From the NCBI RefSeq assembly GCF_937468385.1, contig NZ_CALBWS010000004.1, positions 62,001-126,000 of the forward strand: a stretch of 64,000 nucleotides of DNA. Reading direction: 5' to 3'. The first letter of the stretch is position 1. Each line of letters opens with the position of its first letter. The position numbers and the translations under genes were made by a program. Below are positions 28,628-38,090 of this stretch, in pieces. The stretch comes from Neobacillus rhizosphaerae (GTDB taxonomy: Bacteria > Bacillota > Bacilli > Bacillales > Cytobacillaceae). Below the pieces are notes generated by a model. The model was not told where the DNA came from, did no database searches, and worked only from the letters and a program-made list of their open reading frames with translations.

Positions 28628-28656
28628 AAAAACTCCACCGCTACAAGGGAGTTTTT
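28628..28656 (-). promoter_or_regulatory. Second attenuator-like hairpin of pyrG leader
   Basis: On the minus strand AAAAACTCCC...GGAGTTTTTT forms a stem followed by a T-rich stretch. It contains CTCCCTTG, the same word as in the first hairpin. Confidence 0.65.
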
Positions 28657-28698
28657 CCAAAATAAAAAGCGCTCCATCTCGCGATTGCAAGGGAGCGC
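28657..28698 (-). promoter_or_regulatory. First attenuator hairpin of pyrG leader
   Basis: GCGCTCC(CTTG...)GGAGCGC followed by TTTTTATTTT on the minus strand is an intrinsic terminator in the leader. Its pyrimidine-rich arm CTCCCTT can pair with a run of G at the transcript start. In the B. subtilis pyrG mechanism, low CTP causes extra G additions that form an antiterminator with this arm. Confidence 0.8.
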
Positions 28699-28735
28699 AT
28701 ATAGGTAAATAATGATTCGTTCCTTTTTTAAGGAG

Positions 28736-28774
28736 CCCAAACAAGATGATACAAGGGCACGGATAAAAAGTCAA
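28736..28774 (-). promoter_or_regulatory. pyrG promoter and GGG initiation site
   Basis: TTGACT (28774-28769) and TATCAT (28751-28746) are separated by exactly 17 bases. The predicted start, 7 bases downstream, is GGGCTCC beginning at 28738, which is the initiation sequence needed for the slippage mechanism. Confidence 0.85.
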
Positions 28775-28879
28775 GACTATTAGAAAAGCACAAGCAACTT
28801 CACAACAAGCACAGCTTGTTTCTAAAAAGCACATTCTTTAAGTAGCTTCCCTTAGTGGTCAGCCCCTAAAGTTAGCCAA

Positions 28880-29458
28880 TTACTTGTCTTCGTCTTCTTC
28901 GTCTTCCTCAAATTCGTCTTCTTCCACAAGCTCTTCGTCGAGGTCATCTTCTTCATCAATGTCGAATTCTTCCTCATCATCAAGGACTTCTTCATCTTCC
29001 TCTTCGTCAAATTCATCGACTTCATCAATGTCGAGGTCATCTTCTTCATCAAGAAGTTCGTCTTCATCGGCAAAATCGTCGATGTCATCATACTCTTCCT
29101 CATCGTTCTCATCGTAATCATCAAGGTCGATATCCTCGTCGACAACCTTTTTCGCCTTTTTCTTCTTAGGCTTAATGACTGTCACGACTTCTTCTTCTTG
29201 TGTATCAACAGGATACCAGAGGCGAAGTCCCCAACGATTATCTCCTAATGAGAGGAAGCGGCCATCTAAATTCATGTCCGTATAAAATTGTGCTAATCTA
29301 GTGCGAATTTCCTGTTCGGAAATCGTTGCAGCTGCCTGAATCTCTTTGACTAAATCACTAAATGAGATTGGTTGCTTGCTATTTTTCAAAAATTCATGAG
29401 CCATTTCAATGAGAGATAACTCTTGTAATTCCTCTTTTGAGTATTGTGCTAAACTCAA
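28880..29458 (-). CDS. rpoE: RNA polymerase delta subunit
   Basis: Delta associates with Gram-positive RNA polymerase and speeds recycling and promoter selectivity. The 192-residue protein has the folded N-terminal HARE-HTH domain (QYSKEELQELSLIEMAHEFL ... AQFYTDMNLDGRFLSLGDNRWGLRLWYP, residues 6-85). A lysine-rich KPKKKKAKK follows, and then a long, almost purely Asp/Glu tail to the C-terminus. A TTG at 29458 is chosen over a GTG nine bases upstream, because AAAGGAAG is then 8 bases away and the N-terminus matches the family. Confidence 0.95.
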   Translation of the reverse strand: MSLAQYSKEELQELSLIEMAHEFLKNSKQPISFSDLVKEIQAAATISEQEIRTRLAQFYTDMNLDGRFLSLGDNRWGLRLWYPVDTQEEEVVTVIKPKKKKAKKVVDEDIDLDDYDENDEEEYDDIDDFADEDELLDEEDDLDIDEVDEFDEEEDEEVLDDEEEFDIDEEDDLDEELVEEDEFEEDEEDEDK

Positions 29459-29608
29459 TATTGGCACTTCCTTTCTCTATTTAACACTCTTAGATGAGTG
29501 ATTAACGGGCTTTTAGAAGGATCTCTCCCAAATTGCATATTCTTCATTATAAACAAATTCTTCCCGTTTATGCTAGTGCTAGTAATTGTTTCCGCTGATT
29601 TTTTCCTT

Positions 29609-29788
29609 CTAGGATTCATCGCCATTGTTTTTCTTCTGTTCTTTGAACTTTTTTGTCTCCTTAATCGTCACGACAAGAAAGAAGATTGCCAGTAAAAGGA
29701 ATGAAATGGCACCTAATTGAATTTCATATAGATAGTATAATGGCCAGGAAAAAATAATTAAAACAACCATAATATGACTAAGCTTCAT
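29609..29788 (-). CDS. Small 59-residue two-segment membrane protein
   Basis: From the ATG at 29786-29788 the frame reads MKLSHIMVVLIIFSWPLYYL, then EIQLGAISFLLLAIFFLVVTIK and a charged tail ending KKNNGDES. Two hydrophobic segments (about 6-20 and 24-42) are followed by a basic cytoplasmic-looking end. AGGTG lies 8 bases before the ATG. I do not recognise the family. It lies between rpoE and icmF on the same strand, and its ribosome site and clean topology support a real gene. Confidence 0.65.
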   Translation of the reverse strand: MKLSHIMVVLIIFSWPLYYLYEIQLGAISFLLLAIFFLVVTIKETKKFKEQKKNNGDES

Positions 29789-30123
29789 TCGTGTACACCT
29801 GCCCGTAATCGCCCGAAGTTTGTACGCTAAATTGATTATATAAGATAAATGATTATTTTAATATCTCCTAGGAAAATAATTTTAGCAAAAAAAGACAATG
29901 GCTCGGGCGCAGCTACCTTCCGAGTCATTGAATCTTTTAACAAAATATTTTGTTCAAGTTCACTTTTCTTATTGTCTAGCTCCAGCGCCCAGCGGCTTGT
30001 GTATTGGCCCTCTCCCCCTTACGATAAGTCAACATCGAATCGCTTTCGCTCTCCGTGTTTCCTTTATTTCATGCGGACCGGTCCAATCCATTGACCGCTT
30101 AACGGGCGCTTTCGCTTTTCTTG
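29789..30123. other. icmF-small membrane gene gap
   Basis: The 335-base stretch is AT-rich on its left part and holds repeat family II copy 1 on its right part. I see no gene. Confidence 0.6.
29972..30122. repeat. Dispersed repeat family II, copy 1
   Basis: The unit of about 150 bases begins TTGTCTAGCTCCAGCGCCCA, includes ACGATAAGTCAACATCGAATCG and TCTCCGTGTTTCC, and ends near the icmF stop codon. Close copies lie at 34185, 34336, 43203 (inverted) and 50482 (inverted, interrupted), with fragments at 53160, 56745 and 61716. Confidence 0.92.
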
Positions 30124-33100
30124 TTACATATTGCGACGGTACTGGCCGCCGACTTCATATAGGGCCTTGGTGATTTGGCCGAGGCTAGCTACTTGAACGG
30201 TTTCCATTAATCCAGCAAAAATATTGCCTCCGCTTACAGCCGCTTCTTTTAACCGCTTTAACGCGTCCGCAGTCTCGACAGCATGCGCTTCTTGGAAGGC
30301 ACGCAAATTATGAATTTGTAGTTCCTTTTCCTCTGTTGTAGCTCGGGCCAACTCCATATTATTTACATCTTCCTCTGACGGAGGATTTGGATTCAAATAC
30401 GTATTAACCCCGATAATTGGCAATTCTCCGGTATGCTTTTTCATTTCGTAATACATCGACTCATCCTGGATTTTTCCGCGCTGGTACTGCGTCTCCATTG
30501 AACCGAGTACACCGCCGCGGTCGTTCAAGCGTTCAAACTCTTGGAGGACGGCTTCCTCAACCAAATCTGTCAGCTCTTCCACAATAAACGAACCTTGGAG
30601 CGGATTTTCATTCTTCGTTAAGCCATGCTCTTTGGTAATAATCATTTGAATCGCCATTGCCCGTCTTACTGATTCCTCGGTTGGCGTCGTAATTGCTTCA
30701 TCGTAAGCATTGGTATGCAAGGAATTACAATTATCCTGGAGCGCCATCAACGCCTGCAAGGTTGTGCGGATATCATTAAAATCAATTTCCTGAGCATGCA
30801 GCGAACGTCCGGAAGTCTGCACATGGTATTTCAGCTTTTGACTGCGTTCGTTAGCACCATATTTATCACGCATCACAGTAGCCCAAATACGTCGCGCGAC
30901 CCGGCCGATCACCGTATATTCCGGATCCAAACCATTCGAGAAAAAGAACGATAGATTGGGAGCAAAATCATCAATGTTCATGCCACGACTCAAATAATAC
31001 TCGAGATAGGTAAATCCATTGGATAGCGTAAACGCAAGCTGTGAAATCGGATTGGCGCCTGCTTCGGCAATATGGTATCCCGAAATCGAAACAGAATAAT
31101 AATTGCGCACTTGATGATCAATGAAATATTGTTGAATATCGCCCATCATTCGTAAGGCAAATTCTGTTGAAAAAATACATGTGTTTTGGCCTTGGTCTTC
31201 TTTTAAAATATCCGCTTGAACCGTACCGCGGACCGTTTTCAATGTATATGCTCTGACGGCTGCGAATTCTTCAACCGTTAACACACGGCCAAGCTCAGCT
31301 TCTTTCTTTTGCACCTGCTGATCAATCGCCGTATTCATGAACATCGCCAAAATAATCGGTGCCGGGCCATTAATCGTCATCGAAACGGATGTCGACGGAT
31401 GACACAAATCAAAGCCGGCATACAGCTTTTTCATATCATCTAACGTACAAATGCTGACACCGCTTTCGCCAACTTTTCCGTAAATGTCCGGACGGTAATC
31501 CGGGTCTTCGCCGTACAGAGTTACAGAGTCAAACGCGGTACTTAAGCGTTTTGCCGAATCGTCCTTCGATAAATAGTGGAAGCGACGGTTCGTCCGTTCC
31601 GGCGTGCCTTCTCCAGCGAATTGCCGTTTCGGGTCTTCCCCCTCACGCTTGAATGGAAATACCCCTGCCGTATAGGGGAAAGAACCAGGAACATTTTCTT
31701 GGTACACCCAGCGGAGAATTTCGCCGTAATCTTTATATTTAGGCAAAGCCACCTTAGGAATGTCTAGGCCTGATAAGCTTTTAGATTTTAACACCGTGAT
31801 AATCTCTTTGTCACGGATTCTTGTGATAAACCGGTCGCCCGAATAATCAGCCTTTGTTTGTTCCCATGAAGCGAGGATTTTCCGCGATTCCGTGGTCAGT
31901 CGCTCTTCAGTTTCTTGCCTGATTGCTTCTAATGCTGCAATCACTTCTGGCTCTTTTACCGCTTCAATTGCCCCTTCGAGCTGGAATAATTTCCGAGCAA
32001 TATTCGCTTGCTCTTCCGCATTACGGTGGTAGCCACGTACCGTTTCCGAAATTTCCCGTAAATAATAACGGCGTTCGGTAGGGATGATGACGTTTTGCTT
32101 TTCAACAAGGGCCTTTTTACTAAAAGAACTCAGCCAATCGGAAGACATCTTTTCATTTATTTTTTCCACTAAAGCGGCGAACAAGGCGTTCGTGCCCGGG
32201 TCATTAAACTGGCTGGCAATCGTGCCGTAAACCGGCATTTCCGACGGATCCTTTTCAAACAGCATATGGCTGCGCTGGTACTGCCTTTGCACCTGACGCT
32301 TGGCATCCTCAGAGCCTTTGCGCTCAAATTTATTGATGACAATTAAGTCCGCAAAGTCAATCATATCGATTTTCTCAAGTTGTGATGGTGCCCCGAATTC
32401 ACTGGTCATCACGTATAAGGAAACATCGCAAATTTCCGTGATTTCGGCATCTCCTTGACCGATTCCACTCGTTTCCACGATGACAAGGTCAAAGCCAGCC
32501 GCTTTCGTCACGGCAACGGCATCCTTAATCGCCAGCGATAGTTCGCTTTTCGAATGCCTTGTAGCCAAACTGCGCATATAAACATTTGGTGAGAAAATCG
32601 CATTCATTCGGATCCGGTCACCTAACAAGGCCCCGCCTGTTTTTTGCTTTGTCGGATCGACGGAGAGAATCGCGACTTTTTTATCAGGCAGATCATTAAT
32701 GAAGCGGCGGATTAATTCGTCCGTTAATGAACTTTTTCCGGCCCCACCCGTACCTGTAATACCAACGACCGGAATCCGTTTCTCAAGTGTCTTTACTTGT
32801 TCTAGCACTAGCTCGGCAGTTGCCGCAGCCTCGTTCCTTTTATCAACATGAAGTTCGGCTAAGGTAATTAACTTGGCAATTGCGTTGACATCGCCAGTTG
32901 GCAGCTTTTCAATCTGTTCGGCCGCATCCGCGGGAACGGTGGCAAAATCGCACTCCTCTATCATGCGGTCAATCATTCCTTGAAGTCCCATCGTTCTGCC
33001 GTCTTCAGGTGAGAAGATCCAAGCAATCCCATAGTCGTGAAGTTCAGCAATTTCCCTCGGAATGATAACCCCGCCGCCACCGCCATAAATGCGGATATTC

Positions 33101-33369
33101 GGCGCCCCTTTTTCCTTTAACAAATCATACATGTATTTAAAATATTCGACGTGTCCGCCTTGATAAGAGGAAATCGCAATCCCTTGGACATCCTCCTGAA
33201 TCGCCGCATTGACCACTTCCTCAACCGAGCGGTTATGCCCAAGGTGAATGACCTCTGCCCCGCTCGCCTGCAGAATTCTACGCATAATATTGATGGAAGC
33301 ATCATGACCGTCAAACAAACTCGACGCCGTCACAAAGCGGATATGATGCTTTGGCTGATAATTCCCCAT
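30124..33369 (-). CDS. icmF: Fused isobutyryl-CoA mutase IcmF
   Basis: IcmF interconverts isobutyryl-CoA and n-butyryl-CoA with adenosylcobalamin and carries its own G-protein chaperone. The 1081-residue protein starts with the B12-binding domain ([18 protein letters not shown], base-off histidine). A MeaB-like GTPase is next ([49 protein letters not shown]), then the TIM-barrel mutase ([43 protein letters not shown]). The start MGNYQPKHH follows CAAAGGGGGAGC. It is the last gene of the acyl-CoA cluster, downstream of the TetR gene. Repeat family II begins immediately after its stop. The substrate (isobutyryl or another short branched acyl) is family knowledge. Confidence 0.95.
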   Translation of the reverse strand: MGNYQPKHHIRFVTASSLFDGHDASINIMRRILQASGAEVIHLGHNRSVEEVVNAAIQEDVQGIAISSYQGGHVEYFKYMYDLLKEKGAPNIRIYGGGGGVIIPREIAELHDYGIAWIFSPEDGRTMGLQGMIDRMIEECDFATVPADAAEQIEKLPTGDVNAIAKLITLAELHVDKRNEAAATAELVLEQVKTLEKRIPVVGITGTGGAGKSSLTDELIRRFINDLPDKKVAILSVDPTKQKTGGALLGDRIRMNAIFSPNVYMRSLATRHSKSELSLAIKDAVAVTKAAGFDLVIVETSGIGQGDAEITEICDVSLYVMTSEFGAPSQLEKIDMIDFADLIVINKFERKGSEDAKRQVQRQYQRSHMLFEKDPSEMPVYGTIASQFNDPGTNALFAALVEKINEKMSSDWLSSFSKKALVEKQNVIIPTERRYYLREISETVRGYHRNAEEQANIARKLFQLEGAIEAVKEPEVIAALEAIRQETEERLTTESRKILASWEQTKADYSGDRFITRIRDKEIITVLKSKSLSGLDIPKVALPKYKDYGEILRWVYQENVPGSFPYTAGVFPFKREGEDPKRQFAGEGTPERTNRRFHYLSKDDSAKRLSTAFDSVTLYGEDPDYRPDIYGKVGESGVSICTLDDMKKLYAGFDLCHPSTSVSMTINGPAPIILAMFMNTAIDQQVQKKEAELGRVLTVEEFAAVRAYTLKTVRGTVQADILKEDQGQNTCIFSTEFALRMMGDIQQYFIDHQVRNYYSVSISGYHIAEAGANPISQLAFTLSNGFTYLEYYLSRGMNIDDFAPNLSFFFSNGLDPEYTVIGRVARRIWATVMRDKYGANERSQKLKYHVQTSGRSLHAQEIDFNDIRTTLQALMALQDNCNSLHTNAYDEAITTPTEESVRRAMAIQMIITKEHGLTKNENPLQGSFIVEELTDLVEEAVLQEFERLNDRGGVLGSMETQYQRGKIQDESMYYEMKKHTGELPIIGVNTYLNPNPPSEEDVNNMELARATTEEKELQIHNLRAFQEAHAVETADALKRLKEAAVSGGNIFAGLMETVQVASLGQITKALYEVGGQYRRNM

Positions 33370-33486
33370 CGTGCTCCCCCTTTGTAAAAACTTTGGTAAA
33401 AACATTTCCCATTCATCGTTCGCTGCTTTTCCCACTTATAACAGGATTTTTTATTGTCTTAGTGACTTCACACCTAACCCCATAAA

Positions 33487-33499
33487 TGAACCTGGTTCA
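33487..33499. promoter_or_regulatory. TGAACCTGGTTCA palindrome between tetR and icmF
   Basis: A perfect 13-base palindrome (TGAACC T GGTTCA) lies 17 bases after the tetR stop and about 120 bases before the icmF start. It could be an operator or the core of an RNA hairpin. Confidence 0.45.
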
Positions 33500-33515
33500 C
33501 TGCTGGCCACCGTTG

Positions 33516-34169
33516 TTATTTTCCGGAAGCTTTTATAGTCGCCGAGACTTCTCCCATGATTCCCGACAATAAAAGCTCGGTTTGCAACTCAATATATTCT
33601 TCCAGGGTAAATAACTTCCTTAGCGCCCAGCGGCGGAAGCCCCACATTTGCCCCTGAACAAAAATATTATGGGCGATGATTTCTACTTGTTTTTCTGATA
33701 GTTGCAGTTCACCATTTTCGACACAGCGTGCAAGCAGATTCTCAAACATCGCGACCATTTCCATTTCCTTTTTCAACACATACGGAAGGGCGTCCTTCGA
33801 CAGTGACTTCACTTCCTGGTACATCACCAGTACTTCGGCCTGCATTTCATCCATTACTTGAAAAAAATTAGCAATCCCCAACTTCAAGCTTTCTAATGTC
33901 CCTTTTTTCAAGGCGAGGTCCTGCTGCAGGCGCTCGCTAACGTGGTCATAAATTTGATCACAAACAAGGTAAAGGACGTCTTCCTTTGTGCGAATATATT
34001 CGTATAGCGTCCCGATGCTAAAACCCGCCGCCTTGGCAATTTCCCTCGTCGTCGTCCGATGAAACCCCTTTTCTTTAAAAAGTGTGACGGCCCCTTTGAT
34101 CATTTGGTCGCGCCTTTTTTGCACGAGGCGTTCATCCTTGACCGAGGCCTGTACTTCTCGCTTTTTCAT
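33516..34169 (-). CDS. TetR/AcrR-family regulator of the acyl-CoA cluster
   Basis: The 217-residue protein has a typical N-terminal TetR DNA-binding domain (residues 20-66: MIKGAVTLFKEKGFHRTTTREIAKAAGFSIGTLYEYIRTKEDV). An all-helical ligand domain with VYQEVKSLSKDALPYVL-type features follows. In Bacillus, TetR-type FadR represses fatty-acid-degradation genes and is released by long-chain acyl-CoA. The place of this gene between acyl-CoA dehydrogenase and icmF suggests a similar role, perhaps with a short or branched acyl-CoA ligand. Candidate operators lie upstream of fadF and mmgA. It is flanked upstream by two tandem copies of repeat family II. Confidence 0.88.
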   Translation of the reverse strand: MKKREVQASVKDERLVQKRRDQMIKGAVTLFKEKGFHRTTTREIAKAAGFSIGTLYEYIRTKEDVLYLVCDQIYDHVSERLQQDLALKKGTLESLKLGIANFFQVMDEMQAEVLVMYQEVKSLSKDALPYVLKKEMEMVAMFENLLARCVENGELQLSEKQVEIIAHNIFVQGQMWGFRRWALRKLFTLEEYIELQTELLLSGIMGEVSATIKASGK

Positions 34170-34184
34170 CCTCTATGACCGCCT

Positions 34185-34486
34185 TTGTCTAGCTCCAGCC
34201 CCCAGCGGCTTGTGTTTTGGCCCTCTCCTCCTTACGATAAGTCAACATCGAATCGCTTCGCTCTCCGTGTTTCCTTTATCTCATGCGGACCGGTCCAATC
34301 CATACGCCGCTAAACGGGCGCTTCCGCCTTTCATATTGTCTAGCTCCAGCCCCCAGCGGCTTGTGTTTTGGTCCTCTCCTCCTTACGATAAGTTAACATC
34401 GAATCGCTTCGCTCTCCGTGTTTCCTTTATCTCATGCGGACCGGTCCAATCCTTACGCCGCGCAAAGGAAGCTTCCGCCTTTCATA
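34185..34486. repeat. Repeat family II, two tandem 151-bp copies
   Basis: TTGTCTAGCTCC starts at 34185 and again at 34336, a period of exactly 151 bases. The second copy ends at the acdA stop. The two copies are almost identical and share the family II words described at 29972. Confidence 0.95.
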
Positions 34487-35626
34487 TTATTTAGTTAGCA
34501 TTCTCGAAATTACGAGGCGTTGTATTTCCTGTGTTCCTTCGTAAATTTGTGTAATTTTCGCATCACGCATGAACCGTTCCACTGGATAATCCTTTGTATA
34601 GCCGTAGCCCCCAAACACCTGAACCGCTTCCGTGGTCACCTTCATCGCAGTGTCACCGGCAAATAATTTGGACATCGCTGATTCTTTACCATAGGGTAAG
34701 CCATTTGATTCAAGCCAGGCCGCTTGATAGGTTAATAGTCTTGCTGCTTCAATATTTGTCGCCATATCTGCCAGCTTGAAGCTGATACCTTGCTGCGCTG
34801 CGATTGGTTTGCCAAACTGGTGGCGTTCCTTCGCATAATCGACTGCCGCATCAAGTGCGCCTTGAGCAATTCCAACGGCTTGGGCCGCGATGCCGTTACG
34901 GCCGCCATCAAGCGTCATCATCGCGATTTTAAAGCCGTCACCTTCTTCGCCAAGACGGTTTGCCATTGGCACCTTGCAATCTTCAAAAATAATCTCCGTT
35001 GTCGGCGACGAACGAATGCCGAGTTTCTTTTCTTTTTTCCCAACAGAGAAGCCAGGGAAGTCACTTTCGACGATAAATGCAGTGGTTCCTCTTTGCTTGC
35101 TGGATGGGTCTGTTAAGGCAAACACTACATAAATGTCGGCCACACCGCCATTGGTGATGAAAATTTTTGAACCATTGAGGATGTAGTGATCGCCTTCTAA
35201 GCGGGCCGTTGTTCGCATCCCGCCAGCGTCTGAGCCGCTTCCAGGCTCGGTTAAACCGTAGGCACCGATTTTGCTACCCTCAGCCATTGGGCGAAGGTAG
35301 GTTTGCTTTTGTTCTTCGCTGCCGAATTTGTAAATCGGCCAGCCGGCAAGGGAGGTGTGTGCGGAAAGAAGTACACCTGTTGATGCATCAACGCGAGATA
35401 GCTCTTCAACGGCGATACAGTAGGCTAGAAAATCGCTGCCGATGCCGCCGTACTCTTCCGGCCACGGAATCCCTGTTAAGCCAAGCTCCGCCATTTTGTC
35501 AAAAATCTCGCGGTCAAATCGTTCTTCCTCATCACGCTCGGCCGCAGACGGTGCCACTTCGTTTCGTGCAAAATCACGAACCATTTTCCGGATCATTTCA
35601 TGTTCTTCAGATAGTTTAAATTGCAT
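34487..35626 (-). CDS. acdA: Acyl-CoA dehydrogenase, AcdA type
   Basis: This FAD flavoprotein does the first oxidation of short-chain or branched acyl-CoA, passing electrons to ETF. The 379-residue protein has the family signatures [19 protein letters not shown] and, at the C-terminus, [34 protein letters not shown]. The catalytic glutamate is in the YEGT sequence near residue 364. Ribosome site AGGAGGC precedes [11 protein letters not shown]. It is followed by a second dehydrogenase-independent gene set (tetR, icmF) and preceded by a paralogue at 35767. The acyl length preference cannot be read from the sequence. Confidence 0.95.
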   Translation of the reverse strand: MQFKLSEEHEMIRKMVRDFARNEVAPSAAERDEEERFDREIFDKMAELGLTGIPWPEEYGGIGSDFLAYCIAVEELSRVDASTGVLLSAHTSLAGWPIYKFGSEEQKQTYLRPMAEGSKIGAYGLTEPGSGSDAGGMRTTARLEGDHYILNGSKIFITNGGVADIYVVFALTDPSSKQRGTTAFIVESDFPGFSVGKKEKKLGIRSSPTTEIIFEDCKVPMANRLGEEGDGFKIAMMTLDGGRNGIAAQAVGIAQGALDAAVDYAKERHQFGKPIAAQQGISFKLADMATNIEAARLLTYQAAWLESNGLPYGKESAMSKLFAGDTAMKVTTEAVQVFGGYGYTKDYPVERFMRDAKITQIYEGTQEIQRLVISRMLTK

Positions 35627-35766
35627 TTTTTTAGCCTCCTATAAGTATATTTTAGATTGAAACGTTTTCTTGATCCTTTTTCGAGACTTCAATATCATTT
35701 AGGAATATATCCACAATTCGCAAGGATTTATCGACATTTTCGTTTAGACTCACCATAAACTACTAA

Positions 35767-36897
35767 TTAAAGATACTTACTAATCACAATCCGCTGGATC
35801 TCACTCGTGCCTTCGTAGATTTCGGTTACCTTTGCATCGCGGAAGTAGCGCTCCACAGGATAATCTTCGGTGTAGCCGTAGCCGCCAAAAACTTGAATGG
35901 CTTCCGTCGACACTTCTACCGCTGTCCTCGTGGCAAACAGCTTCGCCATCGACGCTTCCATACCGCATTTTAAGCCTCGGGTCCGTAAATCAGCAGAGCG
36001 ATAGACTAATAGTTTCGCCGCTTCCACACTCGTCGCCATGTCAGCAAGCTTAAAGCCTATCCCTTGCTGGAAGGCAATTGGTTTGCCAAATTGCTGGCGC
36101 TCCTTCGCATAGGTAGTTGCGGCCGACAGTGCGGCTTCGGCAATCCCGAGTGCTTGAGTCGCAATCCCAATGCGGCCGACCTCGAGGTTTGCCATCGCAA
36201 TTTTAAAACCATCACTTTCGCTGCCAAGAAGATTTTCCACTGGCACAAGCATATCCTCAAACGTCAGCTGTACCGTTCTGGAACCATGCAGCCCCATCTT
36301 CTTTTCATCCTTCCCGATACATAAGCCGGGGGTGTTTTTTTCAACAATAAATGCGGCAATCCCTTTTGTTCCTAATTTCGGCTCAGTGGTGGCAAAAACA
36401 ATATAAATATCGGCTTCGCCACCATTGGTAATAAACATCTTCGAGCCATTGATCACATAATGATCGCCCTTCTTCACGGCACGGGACTTTAGGCTAGCTG
36501 CATCGGACCCCGCACTCGGCTCCGTTAAGCAAAACGCCCCTAAATACTCCCCAGAAGCCAGCTTCGGTACATACTTTTGCTTCTGCTCCTCCGTCCCGAA
36601 ATATAGAATCGGCATAGTTCCCACAGAAGTATGGACAGACAGAATGACGCCAAGCGTGGCACTTACCCTTGATATTTCATTAATGGCAATGATATAAGAG
36701 GTGAAGTCCATCTCAGCTCCGCCGTATTTTTCCGGAACAGGAATGCCCATAAGGCCGAGCTCACCCATTTTCCGAAGAATTTCGCGCGGGAATTCCCCTT
36801 TTTCCATTTTTTCAATAAATGGGGCAATTTCGCTGACGGCAAAATCGCGCACCATTTTTCGCATCATTTCTTGCTCCGCTGTAAATGTAAGATTCAT
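35767..36897 (-). CDS. mmgC: Acyl-CoA dehydrogenase, MmgC-like
   Basis: A second 376-residue acyl-CoA dehydrogenase with the same motifs: FCLTEPSAGSDAASL and [33 protein letters not shown], with catalytic Glu in YEGT. It is clearly a paralogue of the gene at 34487, with similar but not identical substrate-loop sequence. Start MNLTFTAEQEMM follows AAAAGGGGAGATAAGC; the 16 upstream codons are not family sequence. Its neighbours mmgB and mmgA make a beta-oxidation-like set. Confidence 0.93.
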   Translation of the reverse strand: MNLTFTAEQEMMRKMVRDFAVSEIAPFIEKMEKGEFPREILRKMGELGLMGIPVPEKYGGAEMDFTSYIIAINEISRVSATLGVILSVHTSVGTMPILYFGTEEQKQKYVPKLASGEYLGAFCLTEPSAGSDAASLKSRAVKKGDHYVINGSKMFITNGGEADIYIVFATTEPKLGTKGIAAFIVEKNTPGLCIGKDEKKMGLHGSRTVQLTFEDMLVPVENLLGSESDGFKIAMANLEVGRIGIATQALGIAEAALSAATTYAKERQQFGKPIAFQQGIGFKLADMATSVEAAKLLVYRSADLRTRGLKCGMEASMAKLFATRTAVEVSTEAIQVFGGYGYTEDYPVERYFRDAKVTEIYEGTSEIQRIVISKYL

Positions 36898-37005
36898 GCT
36901 TATCTCCCCTTTTGGAGAATCTATAGTAGCAGTATTCATCCTCACAACCCCTTATTTTGAAGAAAGATTGGTTCCTGCTCTCGTTGCTTCAGCAAGTTGA
37001 AAGCC

Positions 37006-37857
37006 TTATTCGTATGTGTAGAATCCACGCCCCGTTTTCTTTCCAAGCCAGCCTGCTTTGACATATTTGCGCAGCAGCGGGCATGGACGGTATTTATCAT
37101 CGCCGAAGCCTTCGTGAAGGGTTTCCATTATATAAAGGCAAGTATCGAGGCCAATAAAATCAGCCAAGGTTAACGGCCCCATTGGGTGGTTCATGCCGAG
37201 CTTCATCACTTCATCAATTGCTTCTTTGGTGGCGACACCCTCATACAAGGTAAAAACCGCTTCATTGATCATTGGCATCAGCACGCGGTTAGAAACAAAG
37301 CCAGGGAAGTCGTTAACTTCAACCGGGACCTTGCTCAAGGTTTTCGTCATATCTTCAATCACCTGGTATACTTCATCAGCCGTTGCTAGGCCACGGATGA
37401 TTTCGACTAACTTCATCACTGGTACCGGATTCATAAAGTGCATGCCGATGACCTTTTCCGGCCGCTTTGTTGCAGCCGCAATTTCCGTAATTGGCAGCGA
37501 GGAGGTGTTACTCGCCAAGATCGCATGTGCCGGAGCAATTTCATCAAGCTGCGCAAAAATTTTCGTTTTAATTTCCATGTTTTCAACTGCAGCTTCGATG
37601 ACAAGGTCGACCTGGGCCGCGTCGTTCAAATCCGTTGAGGCGGTCAGCCTCGCCGACACTTCCTGTTTTTGTTCGCCTGTCATTCGGCCTTTATCAACAT
37701 TGCGTGAAAGATTTTTGTTGATGATTCCTAATCCGCGTTCGACGAATTCCTGTTTTAAATCATTTAGTAAAACCTGATAGCCTGCTTGGGCACAAACTTG
37801 GGCAATCCCAGAGCCCATTTGCCCTGCTCCAATGACCATTACCTTTGAAACCTTCAT
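37006..37857 (-). CDS. mmgB: 3-hydroxybutyryl-CoA dehydrogenase
   Basis: This 283-residue NAD-dependent dehydrogenase oxidises 3-hydroxyacyl-CoA. It has the Rossmann motif [20 protein letters not shown] at residues 6-25, the catalytic histidine-glutamate region [21 protein letters not shown], and [16 protein letters not shown]. The start MKVSKVMV follows GGAGGGGAAAAC. It lies between mmgA and mmgC in one direction. Array D of 21-bp repeats lies upstream of it. Confidence 0.94.
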   Translation of the reverse strand: MKVSKVMVIGAGQMGSGIAQVCAQAGYQVLLNDLKQEFVERGLGIINKNLSRNVDKGRMTGEQKQEVSARLTASTDLNDAAQVDLVIEAAVENMEIKTKIFAQLDEIAPAHAILASNTSSLPITEIAAATKRPEKVIGMHFMNPVPVMKLVEIIRGLATADEVYQVIEDMTKTLSKVPVEVNDFPGFVSNRVLMPMINEAVFTLYEGVATKEAIDEVMKLGMNHPMGPLTLADFIGLDTCLYIMETLHEGFGDDKYRPCPLLRKYVKAGWLGKKTGRGFYTYE

Positions 37858-37920
37858 GTTTTCCCCTCCAATTAGGGGCTGAAATCGAGTTTCGCCCCAT
37901 TTTTTTATGCGAAAATTAGT

Positions 37921-38026
37921 TTTGTCTATTTTTCTCAAGGTTTTGAACATTTTTTTCGGGTGTTTTGTCTATTTTTCTCATGGTTTGAACATTTTTTCGG
38001 GTGTTTTGTCTATTTTTCATGTCCTT
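37921..38026. repeat. 21-bp phased array D (TTTGTCT / TTTGAAC alternating)
   Basis: TTTGTCT starts at 37921, TTTGAAC at 37942, TTTGTCT at 37964, TTTGAAC at 37984 and TTTGTCT at 38005. The spacings are 21, 22, 20 and 21, with two alternating unit types each followed by ATTTTTT. It lies between mmgA and mmgB. Confidence 0.85.
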
Positions 38027-38090
38027 TTTTCCCCATTAGACATTTTCCGGAAAAATCTAACCGTCATTCTCTGGTCCAGCCAGACCAAAC

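Noticed and set aside
28884..29117. Plus-strand open frame of almost pure serine opposite rpoE
   Set aside because: It is the complement of the Asp/Glu-rich tail of the delta subunit. Acidic codons on one strand read as serine codons on the other.
29972..30122. Family II repeat as a tRNA or known structural RNA gene
   Set aside because: No cloverleaf or TTCGAATC loop arrangement was found. The presence of inverted and truncated copies fits a repeat element better.
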